DNA of 64,000 nucleotides from Candidatus Thiothrix putei (GCA_029972225.1 CP124756.1:186001-250000); one strand, 5' to 3'; positions 34,900 to 43,294 are shown, counted from the first letter of the stretch. The notes: generated by a model not told the origin, from the sequence alone. Numbers and translations are program-made.

Positions 34900-34972
34900 A
34901 ACGCCATGTGGCTTCACTGGTTTGCACTCACGGCTGTGGAAAGGCGGTGTATTGGAAATAACGGTCAAATAG
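34900..34972 (+). pseudogene. HIT-gene remnant with internal deletion
   Basis: 34900-34935 matches the HIT gene at about 35377-35411 (GCCATGTGGCTTCACTG). It is joined directly to 34937-34970, which matches 35611-35645 (AAAGGCGGTGTATTGGAAAT) including bases beyond the HIT stop. It encodes nothing. Confidence 0.65.
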
Positions 34973-34982
34973 GAGAACGGAA

Positions 34983-35185
34983 TTAGCGAGCCGCATACAT
35001 CAGCACGGCGCGAATATCGGCTGCTTCCAAATAGGGGGAGTCTTCCAGAATCTCTTTGGTTTCCATGCCTTCCGCCAGCATCCCAGCACATCTTGTACAC
35101 GGATACGCAAGCCGCGAATGCAAGGGCGACCGCCACATTTGCCTGTTTCAACCGTGATGCGGCTTAACAAATTTTCTGATGTCAT
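34983..35185 (-). pseudogene. DUF433 antitoxin-like gene, frameshifted
   Basis: ATG 35185 opens LLSRITVETGKCGGRPCIRG, the DUF433 signature. The frame shifts at about 35082-35084 and continues as MLAEGMETKEILEDSPYLEA to a stop at 34983. DUF433 proteins are antitoxins of PIN-like DUF5615 toxins; no toxin gene is left beside it. It lies between a HIT remnant and the full HIT gene. Confidence 0.7.
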
Positions 35186-35250
35186 GTTACAACCCACTTG
35201 AGTATTGGTGTTTCCGACTTTGCTGAAACAGTAACATAAGGAGTAATCAC

Positions 35251-35637
35251 ATGACCACTGCATCATTTTGCCCGTTCTGCCAACTCGCGGCGGCGGATAT
35301 TGTGGCGGAAAATGCGTTTCATGTGGTCATTCGGGATCGTTTTCCGGTGTCGTTGGGGCATTCGCTGCTTATTCCGAAGCGTCATGTGGCTTCACTGTTT
35401 GAACTTACGGCTGAAGAATTCAACGCTTTGCATGAATTGCTGCATCTCACTAAGCAGCAATTGGATACCCAACACCAGCCCGCAGGCTATAACATCGGGG
35501 TAAATGTCGGGGAAGCGGCAGGGCAAACGGTGTTTCACCTGCATGTGCATGTGATGCCGCGTTATGTGGGCGATCAGGAAGATCCTCGTGGTGGGGTAAG
35601 GTGGATTTTTCCTGAAAAGGCGGTGTATTGGAAATGA
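35251..35637 (+). CDS. HIT-family nucleotide hydrolase/transferase
   Basis: A 128-residue HIT protein. The histidine triad is HLHVHV (residues about 97-102); FCPFCQ at the N-terminus and the LGHSLLIPKRHVASLFEL stretch are typical. The family hydrolyses or transfers nucleoside phosphates such as AppppA or AMP-amides. AAGGAG precedes ATG 35251. The last 40 codons are repeated, in frame and 94% identical by my count, at 36380-36498 behind an inserted toxin-antitoxin pair. Confidence 0.9.
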   Translation: MTTASFCPFCQLAAADIVAENAFHVVIRDRFPVSLGHSLLIPKRHVASLFELTAEEFNALHELLHLTKQQLDTQHQPAGYNIGVNVGEAAGQTVFHLHVHVMPRYVGDQEDPRGGVRWIFPEKAVYWK

Positions 35638-35640
35638 CGG

Positions 35641-36054
35641 TCAACTAATAACATCAAAATTTTTGAGGTGATGACCTGCCTCAATTCGATAGACAAAAAA
35701 ATCATTACGGTCGGTAGTGAATACTCGGTTTGTTTTTAAGCATTGAGCGGCAACAACTAGCGAGGCATCCGCTAAATCCATTGGGCGGTCGATGTATTTT
35801 TCCATCAGGTTTAGAGCTGTTTCAACACCAGCATCATCCATCAGCCATACTGCCAAGCCATTCCGCGCAATGAATTGTCGTAAAGCCTTACTTCCTTGGC
35901 TGTCAGGGCAGAGCAGGTGAAATACTTCAGTCAAGACAGGCAGTGTTGTTACCATCGGCTCGTGCAATGTTTGCATGATTTTAGTGCAGTGCTTGTGGTA
36001 CGGATCTTGTGGATCAAACAGGGCGACTAAGGGGCCAGTATCGACCAAAATCAT
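35641..36054 (-). CDS. VapC-like PIN-domain ribonuclease toxin
   Basis: A 137-residue PIN protein with acidic residues in MILVDTGPLVALFD, LTEVFHLL, PMDLADASLVVAA and FTTDRNDF, the full set for VapC-type RNases. It overlaps the antitoxin gene by four bases. It runs opposite to the HIT gene, with three bases between the two stops. Confidence 0.88.
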   Translation of the reverse strand: MILVDTGPLVALFDPQDPYHKHCTKIMQTLHEPMVTTLPVLTEVFHLLCPDSQGSKALRQFIARNGLAVWLMDDAGVETALNLMEKYIDRPMDLADASLVVAAQCLKTNRVFTTDRNDFFVYRIEAGHHLKNFDVIS

Positions 36055-36302
36055 TGTTTGTGTTTCCGCAACAAGAGTTCACGTATGCCTTGTTTGGCGC
36101 GGTTGGAAGGAAATTGTGCGTATCCACCGACTCCCAAATCTAGCGTTTGGTAGATAGCAAATGGGGTTGAACTCGCGGGCTTTGCGGCGGTAACAGGTGC
36201 TTGGTATTTGGCAAGCATGAATTCTACGAAATCCAGTATTTCTTGCTGGATATTTTCCGGCAAGGTACGTGTCTGGCGGATAATTTGGTCAAACGTTTGC
36301 AT
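36051..36302 (-). CDS. VapB/DUF2281-like antitoxin
   Basis: ATG 36302 is chosen because GAGAGGTAAG precedes it. The 83-residue protein has a helical start (QTFDQIIRQTRTLPENIQQEI, FVEFMLAKYQ) like DUF2281/VapB proteins and a C-terminal toxin-wrapping tail (YAQFPSNRAKQGIRELLLRK). It overlaps the PIN gene, so the pair is one toxin-antitoxin unit. Confidence 0.78.
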   Translation of the reverse strand: MQTFDQIIRQTRTLPENIQQEILDFVEFMLAKYQAPVTAAKPASSTPFAIYQTLDLGVGGYAQFPSNRAKQGIRELLLRKHKQ

Positions 36303-36379
36303 GGCACTTACCTCTCTGTGTTGTATGGTATGAGTATACGCCAAGGGTTGCGCTTAAGTCGAAGTCACGTCCTAAAAAT

Positions 36380-36504
36380 AAGCGGCAGGGCAAACGGTGT
36401 TTCACCTGCATGTGCATGTGATGCCGCGTTATACGGGCGATCAGGAAGATCCGCGTGGTGGCGTGCGGTGGGTTTTTCCTGAAAAGGCGGTGTATTGGGA
36501 TTAG
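36380..36504 (+). pseudogene. Displaced 3' end of the HIT gene
   Basis: 119 bp (36380-36498) align without gaps to 35513-35631, 7 mismatches by my count. The frame is kept (AAGQTVFHLHVHVMPRYTGD, then QEDPRGGVRWVFPEKAVYWD and stop). It has no start. It looks like the original end of the HIT gene, moved away by the inserted toxin-antitoxin cassette. Confidence 0.75.
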
Positions 36505-37397
36505 CGATACTTGCCTTGGAACACCTCGCGAATATGCCAATCCGTAAATTCGGTCTGCGGTGCATATAGCGAATTGCGCGGTTTCAGCAGTGCTTTGCCG
36601 TCGAAATTGAGCACCCATTCTTGAAAGCCACCATGTCCGTTTGCTTTTTCTGACACTACGATTTTCTGCTCATTGGAAATGGCTAACGCGCCACGGTCGA
36701 GCAATTTATGGTGCAAAGAGCAGAGTGCCAAACCGTTGCTTTCAATATCGGGGCCACCTGCTTGAAACCATTTGATGTGGGCGGCTTCGAGCGCAATTGG
36801 GGTGTTTTCCATGCGTACACTGAAATTACAAATAGCGCAGCGGTAGTCGTAAGCCTCCAGTATACGGCGGCGAAATGTTGGGTCACGCTTGGCACGTTTT
36901 TGCGTGGTGAGTTGCGGAATTGCTTCAAAATCCAAGCCGACTTCATCCAAAATATCTTGATGGACAGACGACGGGAAATTGTCCTCCAACAATTGTATCG
37001 CTACTTGTTGCAGCAGTTCTGCATTGGTTTTTAGCAGGTCGTATACCTCTTGAGTGAAGCCTGCTTCAACGTGGTTATCGCGCAAATACTTTTTGCTGAT
37101 GCTGCCGGATGCGGTCAAAACGCCGGTAGAACGCGGCATTTCCCAAATCAGATCAGACTGCAAATGCCAGAACGGTAATTCGGGGTAATAGCTGGCGCGG
37201 CTGGGGCCGAAGTCTTGCAATAACTGTGTGAGCTTTGCATCGATCTGATCAAACGGAATTAAACGCGGTAACTCGGCATGAATACGCCCTAATGCCAATA
37301 GCAGCAATAGTGGTTTGTGCGGAGCGCGTTGGTCGCCTTTTTTCCAGACGTTTAACGCGGTGATGCGGGTGATGAGTTCTTGCGCATTCATTAACAT
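36501..37397 (-). CDS. Phosphorothioate-DNA-binding HNH restriction endonuclease
   Basis: A 298-residue protein. The N-terminal domain (NVWKKGDQRAPHKPLLLLLA, DFGPSRASYYPELPFWHLQ) matches the sulfur-binding domain of type IV enzymes such as ScoMcrA/SprMcrA-like proteins. The C-terminal part is an HNH nuclease (DYRCAICNFSVR, LEAAHIKWFQAGGPD, NGLALCSLHHKLLDRG). The family cuts DNA carrying phosphorothioate modification. No dnd modification genes are in the window, so it would act against modified incoming DNA. Confidence 0.82.
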   Translation of the reverse strand: MLMNAQELITRITALNVWKKGDQRAPHKPLLLLLALGRIHAELPRLIPFDQIDAKLTQLLQDFGPSRASYYPELPFWHLQSDLIWEMPRSTGVLTASGSISKKYLRDNHVEAGFTQEVYDLLKTNAELLQQVAIQLLEDNFPSSVHQDILDEVGLDFEAIPQLTTQKRAKRDPTFRRRILEAYDYRCAICNFSVRMENTPIALEAAHIKWFQAGGPDIESNGLALCSLHHKLLDRGALAISNEQKIVVSEKANGHGGFQEWVLNFDGKALLKPRNSLYAPQTEFTDWHIREVFQGKYR

Positions 37398-37423
37398 AGC
37401 CCAGTATCGTTTAGTTGCGCAGA

Positions 37424-37744
37424 TTATACGCCATCTTGCGACTCATTTTGCAGTGCAAATGCTTTCATGAGAACAGCACGGCGTGTTTCCGTATGATCGC
37501 TAAACCCACGCGCTGCCAAGTCACGTTCAAGTCCTTTTTTGTCATATTCACTCAGATACCCGATATGAGCCATTAATACACCAATTATTTTATCGGCTTT
37601 CTCCAACTCGAATAAAACGTTATCGGCTAAGTCGATATTGTTTTCTAAGAATTTTTCAGCCGCTTGTTTTCTCATTAGTCCTTTCCTTGTTAGCGTGTCG
37701 GCGACTTCTATCAGATTGCGTATGTGAGTGTTAGCACTTGCCAT
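37424..37744 (-). CDS. Hypothetical small helical protein
   Basis: ATG 37744 is chosen because AAGGAC lies 8 bases upstream. The 106 residues are mostly helical and charged (RNLIEVADTLTRKGLMRKQA, DLADNVLFELEKADKIIGVL). Not recognised. It sits between the endonuclease and the truncated methyltransferase, just where the missing N-terminal part of the latter would be expected. Confidence 0.5.
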   Translation of the reverse strand: MASANTHIRNLIEVADTLTRKGLMRKQAAEKFLENNIDLADNVLFELEKADKIIGVLMAHIGYLSEYDKKGLERDLAARGFSDHTETRRAVLMKAFALQNESQDGV

Positions 37745-37893
37745 TTTATAGTCCTTGATCGTTTTAGTGTTCGTAAAAACTGGAGTTTCAGAGCCACTGG
37801 TATAGCACAAGTTGTTCTCCCAAAGCCGAACGCGCCGCCCGCCTCACCAAAGCCGACAAAGAACGCGCCTTCTACGAACAACACGCAGCCTTA

Positions 37894-39291
37894 TTGGATG
37901 CACTCTGGCTACGCTGGCTAGAACTGGGCAGACCACCCCAAGACGACGAATTCCCCGACCTTGCCGCCAGCAAAGACCTGTTCGGCACAACACAACGCGC
38001 CCTGAAATTCCTGCAACGCTTCCAGGGTGATGAACTGCTGAAACTCGCTTTCGACAGCCGCCGCGATGACCTCACGGTGTACTTTGCGATGCGCCGTTTC
38101 GACCAACAACGCATTTACCGCCACTTGCCGGAAAGCCTCAAGCGCGATGTCAAAGCCTTCTTCCAAAACTACCAACACGCCCAAACCGACGGCGAACGCC
38201 TGTTATTCTCAGCGGGCAACCCCGCGTTGCTGCGCCAAATGTGCCAACAAGCCGCCGCGCAAGGCTATGGCTATCTCGATGAAGAAGGCGCATTCACCTT
38301 CCACACCGCACAAGTCGTGGCATTGCCGCCGATTTTGCGGGTCTACATCGGTTGCGCCACCTTCGTTTTCGGTGACGTGACTTCTGCCGATTTGCTGAAA
38401 ATCCATGCCGAATCCGGCAAATTATCGCTGATGAAATACGATGACTTCGAGGAATCGCCCCTGCCACGCTTGCTGGAACGCATCAAAATCAGCCTAGTCA
38501 ATCAACGTTTCGAGTATTACAAATACGGCGACACCTACACCCCGCCTTACTTGTACCGAAAAGCGCGTTTCCTCACCCCCGATTTCCCGCACTACGCCGA
38601 ACAACTCGCCTTTGACCAAGTGCTGGCAACCCACCCTGAATTTGCCTTAGACGGTTACGGAATGCCTCTCGAACAATTCGATGCCACCTTGCAGCGTTTA
38701 CGCTTGGCAGTCGTGGGCTTTGAACTGCAACCCGCGCAACATACCCCCGCGTTGGATGACCCCTGCGGTCAATACCACACCTTCCGCGATTTCATCGAAT
38801 GCGGCGCAACCCAAGCCAACACCGGCTTACCCAACCTGCCCAAACAGCCTGACACCTATAACGCACTCGCCGCGCTTGCCCTGCACATTATCGACCCGGT
38901 AATGGATTACTTTGGCGGTATCGAACTCACCTACGGCTTCTGCTCCCCCGAACTCGCCAAACACATCAAAGGCAGCATCGACCCCAAACGCGACCAACAC
39001 GCCGCCCATGAAGTGAATACCCGTGGCAACCTGATCTGCGAGCGCAAAGGTGCAGCCTGTGATTTCATCGTCCCCGACGAAAACATGCTGGAAGTCGCGC
39101 AATGGATCGTGCAAAACACCCCGTTTGACCGCCTGTATTTCTACGGCAACGGCAAACCGCTACACGTCAGCTACAGTGACGCACACAACCGTGCCATCGT
39201 GCTGATGTTACCGGGGAAAAGCGGGCGGCTCGTGCCGAAGGTGGTGACGGCGGAAAGATTCAGCGAAATAACCATTGATTGCCCTCGTTAA
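37894..39291 (+). CDS. Phosphorothioation-associated putative methyltransferase, N-terminally truncated, with M15-like C-terminus
   Basis: The frame is open from 37777 with no good start (TTG 37894 is the first candidate), so about 200-300 N-terminal residues with the methyltransferase fold are missing. What remains matches the second half of the DNA phosphorothioation-associated methyltransferase family (TIGR04096-like): FYEQHAALLDALWLRWLELG, DDLTVYFAMRRFD, LPPILRVYIGCATFVFGDV, LLKIHAESGKLSLMKYDDFE. Residues about 330-450 resemble a peptidase M15/hedgehog zinc site (DQHAAHE, ACDFIVP, PLHVSY). Its last 130 bp recur downstream at 40801-40930. The family call is from memory of the family sequence. 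Confidence 0.68.
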   Translation: MDALWLRWLELGRPPQDDEFPDLAASKDLFGTTQRALKFLQRFQGDELLKLAFDSRRDDLTVYFAMRRFDQQRIYRHLPESLKRDVKAFFQNYQHAQTDGERLLFSAGNPALLRQMCQQAAAQGYGYLDEEGAFTFHTAQVVALPPILRVYIGCATFVFGDVTSADLLKIHAESGKLSLMKYDDFEESPLPRLLERIKISLVNQRFEYYKYGDTYTPPYLYRKARFLTPDFPHYAEQLAFDQVLATHPEFALDGYGMPLEQFDATLQRLRLAVVGFELQPAQHTPALDDPCGQYHTFRDFIECGATQANTGLPNLPKQPDTYNALAALALHIIDPVMDYFGGIELTYGFCSPELAKHIKGSIDPKRDQHAAHEVNTRGNLICERKGAACDFIVPDENMLEVAQWIVQNTPFDRLYFYGNGKPLHVSYSDAHNRAIVLMLPGKSGRLVPKVVTAERFSEITIDCPR

Positions 39292-39332
39292 GTCTACATT
39301 GAGCTACACTAAGCGTAACTTCATGTAGACTT
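39290..39332. promoter_or_regulatory. Inverted-repeat operator of the AbiE pair
   Basis: Perfect 10-bp arms, AAGTCTACAT (39290-39299) and ATGTAGACTT (39323-39332), lie 8 bases before the antitoxin start. AbiEi antitoxins are known to repress their promoter by binding such repeats. Confidence 0.75.
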
Positions 39333-39340
39333 AAATTGCG

Positions 39341-39889
39341 ATGCAACCGATTAAACACTTGGCAAATACGCTCAAAGCACTGGCTAACAGTGAACATTGT
39401 TTGTTCACCTTGAGTGATTTACGTGGCGCAATGCCGGAGCAAACCCCTGCTGCATTCAAGGCATTACTCAGTCGTGCAGAACAGACTGGCTTGCTTAAAC
39501 GCATTTGCCGGGGTTTATACCTTTACCCAGAAACTTACGCTAACGATGGCTTGCTGTTGTATCGTGCGGCGGCGCGGTTGCGGGCGGGTGAATTTAATTA
39601 CATCAGTCTGGAATCAGCCTTGAGTGATGCGGGGGTTATTTCTCAGCTTCCCATGAACTGGGTTACGCTGATGTCATCGGGACGCACGCATATTATGGAT
39701 TGTGGCAACTTCGGCAAGATTGAATTCATCCACACCAAAAAGCAGGCGGCAGATTTGGCAAACCAACTGGTTTACGACACCCGTTGCCATTTATGGCGGG
39801 CAAATGTGGGATTGGCATTACGCGATATGAAGCGCACCTGTCGCGATACGGATTTAATTGACTGGAAGGTTGCCCATGAATTTGTTTAA
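39341..39889 (+). CDS. AbiEi-type antitoxin (type IV toxin-antitoxin)
   Basis: A 182-residue protein with an N-terminal winged helix (LFTLSDLRGAMPEQTPAAFK, LLKRICRGLYLYP) and the AbiEi C-terminal domain (FNYISLESALSDAGVISQLP, THIMDCGNFGKIEFIHTKK). It represses the operon and counteracts the toxin enzymatically rather than by binding it. It overlaps the toxin gene by 14 bases. Confidence 0.88.
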   Translation: MQPIKHLANTLKALANSEHCLFTLSDLRGAMPEQTPAAFKALLSRAEQTGLLKRICRGLYLYPETYANDGLLLYRAAARLRAGEFNYISLESALSDAGVISQLPMNWVTLMSSGRTHIMDCGNFGKIEFIHTKKQAADLANQLVYDTRCHLWRANVGLALRDMKRTCRDTDLIDWKVAHEFV

Positions 39890-40772
39890 CCAGCTTGTTT
39901 CCCAAGCCATGCAAGAGCAAGGTGATCTAGCCCCGTTACGCACCGTGGTGGAAAAAGAGTTGCTGCACCATGACATTCTGCGGGAGATGGCGGAAGCGGG
40001 GTTGTTGAGTCAATTGACTTTCATCGGTGGCACTTGCTTGCGGGCGTGTTACGGTTCTAACCGTTTAAGCGAAGATTTGGATTTTACCGGCGGTGCTGAT
40101 TTTCAGCGTGAAACCCTGAGTCACTTGGGTGCGGTATTGGTTGAACGCTTACGGGTAAAATACGGTCTTGCGGTTGAAGTCAGCGAGCCAAGCCGCGAAT
40201 CGGGCAATGTGGATACGTGGAAATTACGGGTGATTACCCAGCCGAAACAACGGCATTTGCCTGCCCAGCGCATTAACATCGACATTTGCGCTATCCCCAG
40301 TTACGACAAACGCCCGCAGGTATTACGCAACCATTACGGGGTGGACATGGGAACATCCGGTCTGATCCTGCAAGCCGAAAGCCGTGAAGAAATTCTTGCT
40401 GACAAATTAGTGGCTTTCGCGTTACGCCCCAACCGCATCAAAAACCGTGACTTGTGGGACATCACTTGGTTGCGACAACAAAATATTCAGGCTCCATTAG
40501 ACTTGGTAGCAAAGAAGGTGATTGATCATCGCTATGCGACCCAACAGTTTACGCAATTGATGGCACAACGTTCCCAGCAGTTGCGTGATGACTCTGATAT
40601 TCATCGCTATTTTGTGCAGGAAATGCGTCGTTTTCTCCCCACTGCTGTAGTGGTGCGCACAGTAGAAAATACCGCCTTCTGGACTTATCTGGCAGACACC
40701 GTGCGGGGCGAATGTGCGCGGGTTATGCAATTTTTAGAGGCGGGTGATACAGCTCAGCAGTTTACGATGTAA
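39876..40772 (+). CDS. AbiEii-type nucleotidyltransferase toxin
   Basis: ATG 39876 inside the antitoxin end is the likely start (298 residues). It is a DUF1814 nucleotidyltransferase: LTFIGGTCLRACYGSNRLSE followed by DLDFTG gives the GG-Sx-DxD core, and later motifs INIDICAIP and ILADKLVAFALRP with KNRDLWDITWL are in place. AbiEii adds nucleotides to cellular RNA targets and stops growth during phage infection. Confidence 0.9.
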   Translation: MNLFNQLVSQAMQEQGDLAPLRTVVEKELLHHDILREMAEAGLLSQLTFIGGTCLRACYGSNRLSEDLDFTGGADFQRETLSHLGAVLVERLRVKYGLAVEVSEPSRESGNVDTWKLRVITQPKQRHLPAQRINIDICAIPSYDKRPQVLRNHYGVDMGTSGLILQAESREEILADKLVAFALRPNRIKNRDLWDITWLRQQNIQAPLDLVAKKVIDHRYATQQFTQLMAQRSQQLRDDSDIHRYFVQEMRRFLPTAVVVRTVENTAFWTYLADTVRGECARVMQFLEAGDTAQQFTM

Positions 40773-40800
40773 GATTTTCCCTGAGTTATGCTTTCCTACT

Positions 40801-40955
40801 GCCTGTATTTCTACAGCAACGACAAACCGCTACACGTCAGCTACGGCGATGCACACAACCGCGCTATTGTGCTGATGTTACCGGGGAAAAGCGGGCGACT
40901 CGTGCCGAAAGTGGTAACAGCGGAAAGATTCGCCGCGATGACAGCAGAGGTTTAG
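40801..40955 (+). pseudogene. Displaced 3' end of the phosphorothioation-associated gene
   Basis: 40801-40930 aligns without gaps to 39131-39260 with about 12 mismatches, mostly synonymous, and continues to its own stop (LYFYSNDKPLHVSYGDAHNR ... VVTAERFAAMTAEV). It has no start. It looks like the original gene end, moved away by the AbiE cassette. Confidence 0.75.
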
Positions 40956-41018
40956 TTTAAGCAATTAACACCGTAAGAGACTTGCCAGACCACTACGAAT
41001 GGTTGTACATATGACACC

Positions 41019-41270
41019 ATGAAAACACGAATTGCGAATAAACTGACATTGCGTTTACCCCAATCATTGCATGAGAAGATCAAAGAGCTGGCAAAGGCGG
41101 ATGGTGTCTCGATCAATCAATTTTTGGTAACAGCGGCGGCTGAAAAAATGTCTGCCTTGCTGACCAAAAATTATTTGGCACAAGAAGCTGCTCAAGCCTC
41201 TCGTGCAGATTTTCTCAAGGTCATGCGTGCTGTACCGGATGTTGAGCCGGAGGCGTTCGACCGTTTGTGA
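41019..41270 (+). CDS. Ribbon-helix-helix (HicB/Arc-like) protein
   Basis: An 83-residue protein. Residues about 5-45 form a ribbon-helix-helix (NKLTLRLPQSLHEKIKELAK, DGVSINQFLVTAAAEKM), as in HicB-type or Arc-type antitoxins. A helical tail follows. No toxin gene is next to it, so it is an orphan or a regulator. Confidence 0.75.
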   Translation: MKTRIANKLTLRLPQSLHEKIKELAKADGVSINQFLVTAAAEKMSALLTKNYLAQEAAQASRADFLKVMRAVPDVEPEAFDRL

Positions 41271-41331
41271 TCGACTGTTGCCGAGGAAGAATGAGCGGCT
41301 TAATCAACTAAAAATGATAAAAAATTGAGTT

Positions 41332-43203
41332 ATGGCGAAGTTAATCCCCTCTTTACAAAGTTGTCTCAACCGCATGACTTCCGGCGAAAAGCGTTTTGCG
41401 CGGCGTTTGGAGCAGTTATTGGAAGATGATTACCTGTGTTGGTATGAGCCGCGTGTGGGTGAAGGTTTTCGCCAGCGTTACGCCGATTTCATTATTGTGC
41501 ATCCCTGGCGGGGATTATTGCTGCTGGAAGTCAAAGATTGGAAGTTGGATAGCATTCAGTCTATCGACAAAGCCTCAGCGACCTTGCTAACCCCGCAAGG
41601 CGTGAAAACCGTCACCAACCCGCTGGAACAAGCGCGGCAATGTGCTTATAAGTTGGTGCAGCAACTCGAACAAGACCCGCAATTGATTCAATACGCGGGA
41701 AGGTATCAGGGCAAATTGGCATTCCCTTACGGTTATGGTGTGGTACTGACCAATATGAGCCGCCAGCAGTTTAGCAATACCGATTTGTCAGCCGTGTTGC
41801 CGTGGAATCGCACCCTGTGCAGTGATGAAATGCTGGAAAATACTGACCCGGAAGATTTCCAGCAGTGTTTGTGGAATATGTTCGATTACCAATTCAGCAA
41901 ACCGCTGACCGTGCCGCAATTGGATCGCATCCGCTGGCATATTTTCCCAGAGATTCGCATTGCCTCCCAAGGCAGTTTGTTTGCTGACCCACCGGCGGAC
42001 GTTGCGGACAAACCCCTCGAAACTGTGTTGCCCGATATTCTGAAAGTGATGGATCTGCAACAGGAACAACTGGCTCGCAGCATGGGGCGTGGGCATCGCG
42101 TCATTCACGGGGTTGCCGGTTCTGGCAAAACCTTGATATTGGCGTACCGTTGTTTGTATCTGGCAAAGGTGTTAGCCAAACCCATTTTGGTGCTGTGTTA
42201 CAACATTGCATTAGCGGCGCGGTTACGGGCATTGATGCAAGAAAAAGCCATTGATGACAAGGTGAGCGTTTACCACTTTCACGATTGGTGCGGTGAACAA
42301 TTGCGGGCGTATCACATCGACCGCCCAACGGAACACGGGCTTGAGTATCTGGATGCGCTGGTGAATACCGTCAGTGCTGCGGTGGAAAATGGGCGTATTC
42401 CCAAAGCGCAGTATGGCGCGATTATGATTGACGAAGGGCATGATTTTCAGCCCGCGTGGTTAAAGCTGATTAGCGGCATGGTTGACCCGGAAAAGGATTC
42501 CCTGTTGTTGTTATACGATGACGCGCAGTCGATTTATCAGCAAAGTAAAGCGTTGAAGTTCAGCCTGTCCAGCGTGGGGATTCAGGCACGTGGGCGCACC
42601 ACGGTGCTGCGGCTTAATTACCGCAATACCGATGAAATCTTTGGGTTTGCTTATCAATTTGCGCGGCAATACTTGCAACCGCACGACAGCGACGATGACC
42701 ATATACCGCTGCTTGCCCCTGAAATGGTGGGGCGGCACAGCTTTGCGCCGGTCTGCCGTTTGTTCCCCAGTTTTGCGGAAGAAACTGCACGGGTGGTGCG
42801 TTGGTTACGCCAATGGCATGAGGAACGCGGAACCGCATGGGCAGACATCGCGGTGTTGTACCGGCATTATCAACAGGGCGCGGCGTTGTGGCAGGCAATA
42901 CAGGCGGAAGGCGTACCTTGTGCTTGGTTGCGCGATGCCGCGAGTAAGAAAGGTTTTAACCCGGCGGACAATACTGTGAAGCTGATGACCTTCCACAGCA
43001 GCAAGGGATTAGAATTTCCGCTGGTCGTGGTTGCGGGTCTGGGTTTTATTAGTGCGGATGCAGAAAGTGCAGTCGACGAAGCCAAGCTATTGTATGTCGC
43101 GATGACCCGCGCTACTGACCGTTTATTGCTGACTAGCCATCAGGAAACGGACTTTACGCGAGTCTTGCAAAGTAAAACCACTTCCGTAGCAGTAACGCTT
43201 TAG
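41332..43203 (+). CDS. NERD-domain UvrD/Rep-like helicase
   Basis: A 623-residue protein. The N-terminal NERD nuclease-related domain (residues about 15-130) has Asp in YADFIIVHP and LLLEVKDWK. A superfamily 1 helicase follows: Walker A in HGVAGSGKTLILAY, motif II in IMIDEGHDFQP, motif III around LLLLYDDAQSIYQ, motif IV in TVLRLNYRNTDEI, motif V in LMTFHSSKGLEFPLVV and motif VI in LLYVAMTRATDRLLL. Such fusions are common in defence islands and probably degrade or process foreign DNA. Confidence 0.85.
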   Translation: MAKLIPSLQSCLNRMTSGEKRFARRLEQLLEDDYLCWYEPRVGEGFRQRYADFIIVHPWRGLLLLEVKDWKLDSIQSIDKASATLLTPQGVKTVTNPLEQARQCAYKLVQQLEQDPQLIQYAGRYQGKLAFPYGYGVVLTNMSRQQFSNTDLSAVLPWNRTLCSDEMLENTDPEDFQQCLWNMFDYQFSKPLTVPQLDRIRWHIFPEIRIASQGSLFADPPADVADKPLETVLPDILKVMDLQQEQLARSMGRGHRVIHGVAGSGKTLILAYRCLYLAKVLAKPILVLCYNIALAARLRALMQEKAIDDKVSVYHFHDWCGEQLRAYHIDRPTEHGLEYLDALVNTVSAAVENGRIPKAQYGAIMIDEGHDFQPAWLKLISGMVDPEKDSLLLLYDDAQSIYQQSKALKFSLSSVGIQARGRTTVLRLNYRNTDEIFGFAYQFARQYLQPHDSDDDHIPLLAPEMVGRHSFAPVCRLFPSFAEETARVVRWLRQWHEERGTAWADIAVLYRHYQQGAALWQAIQAEGVPCAWLRDAASKKGFNPADNTVKLMTFHSSKGLEFPLVVVAGLGFISADAESAVDEAKLLYVAMTRATDRLLLTSHQETDFTRVLQSKTTSVAVTL

Positions 43204-43294
43204 CCGTATTCGATACCCAAGCCAAACAACAGAAGCAGTTGCCTCCCTATGCTATGATTTTCCTACCGTGAGCTTTTAGGAACAAAGAACCGCC

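Noticed and set aside
37812..38030. A short frame in the upstream part of the truncated methyltransferase
   Set aside because: It is very rich in Arg, Pro and Thr and overlaps the conserved frame in another phase.
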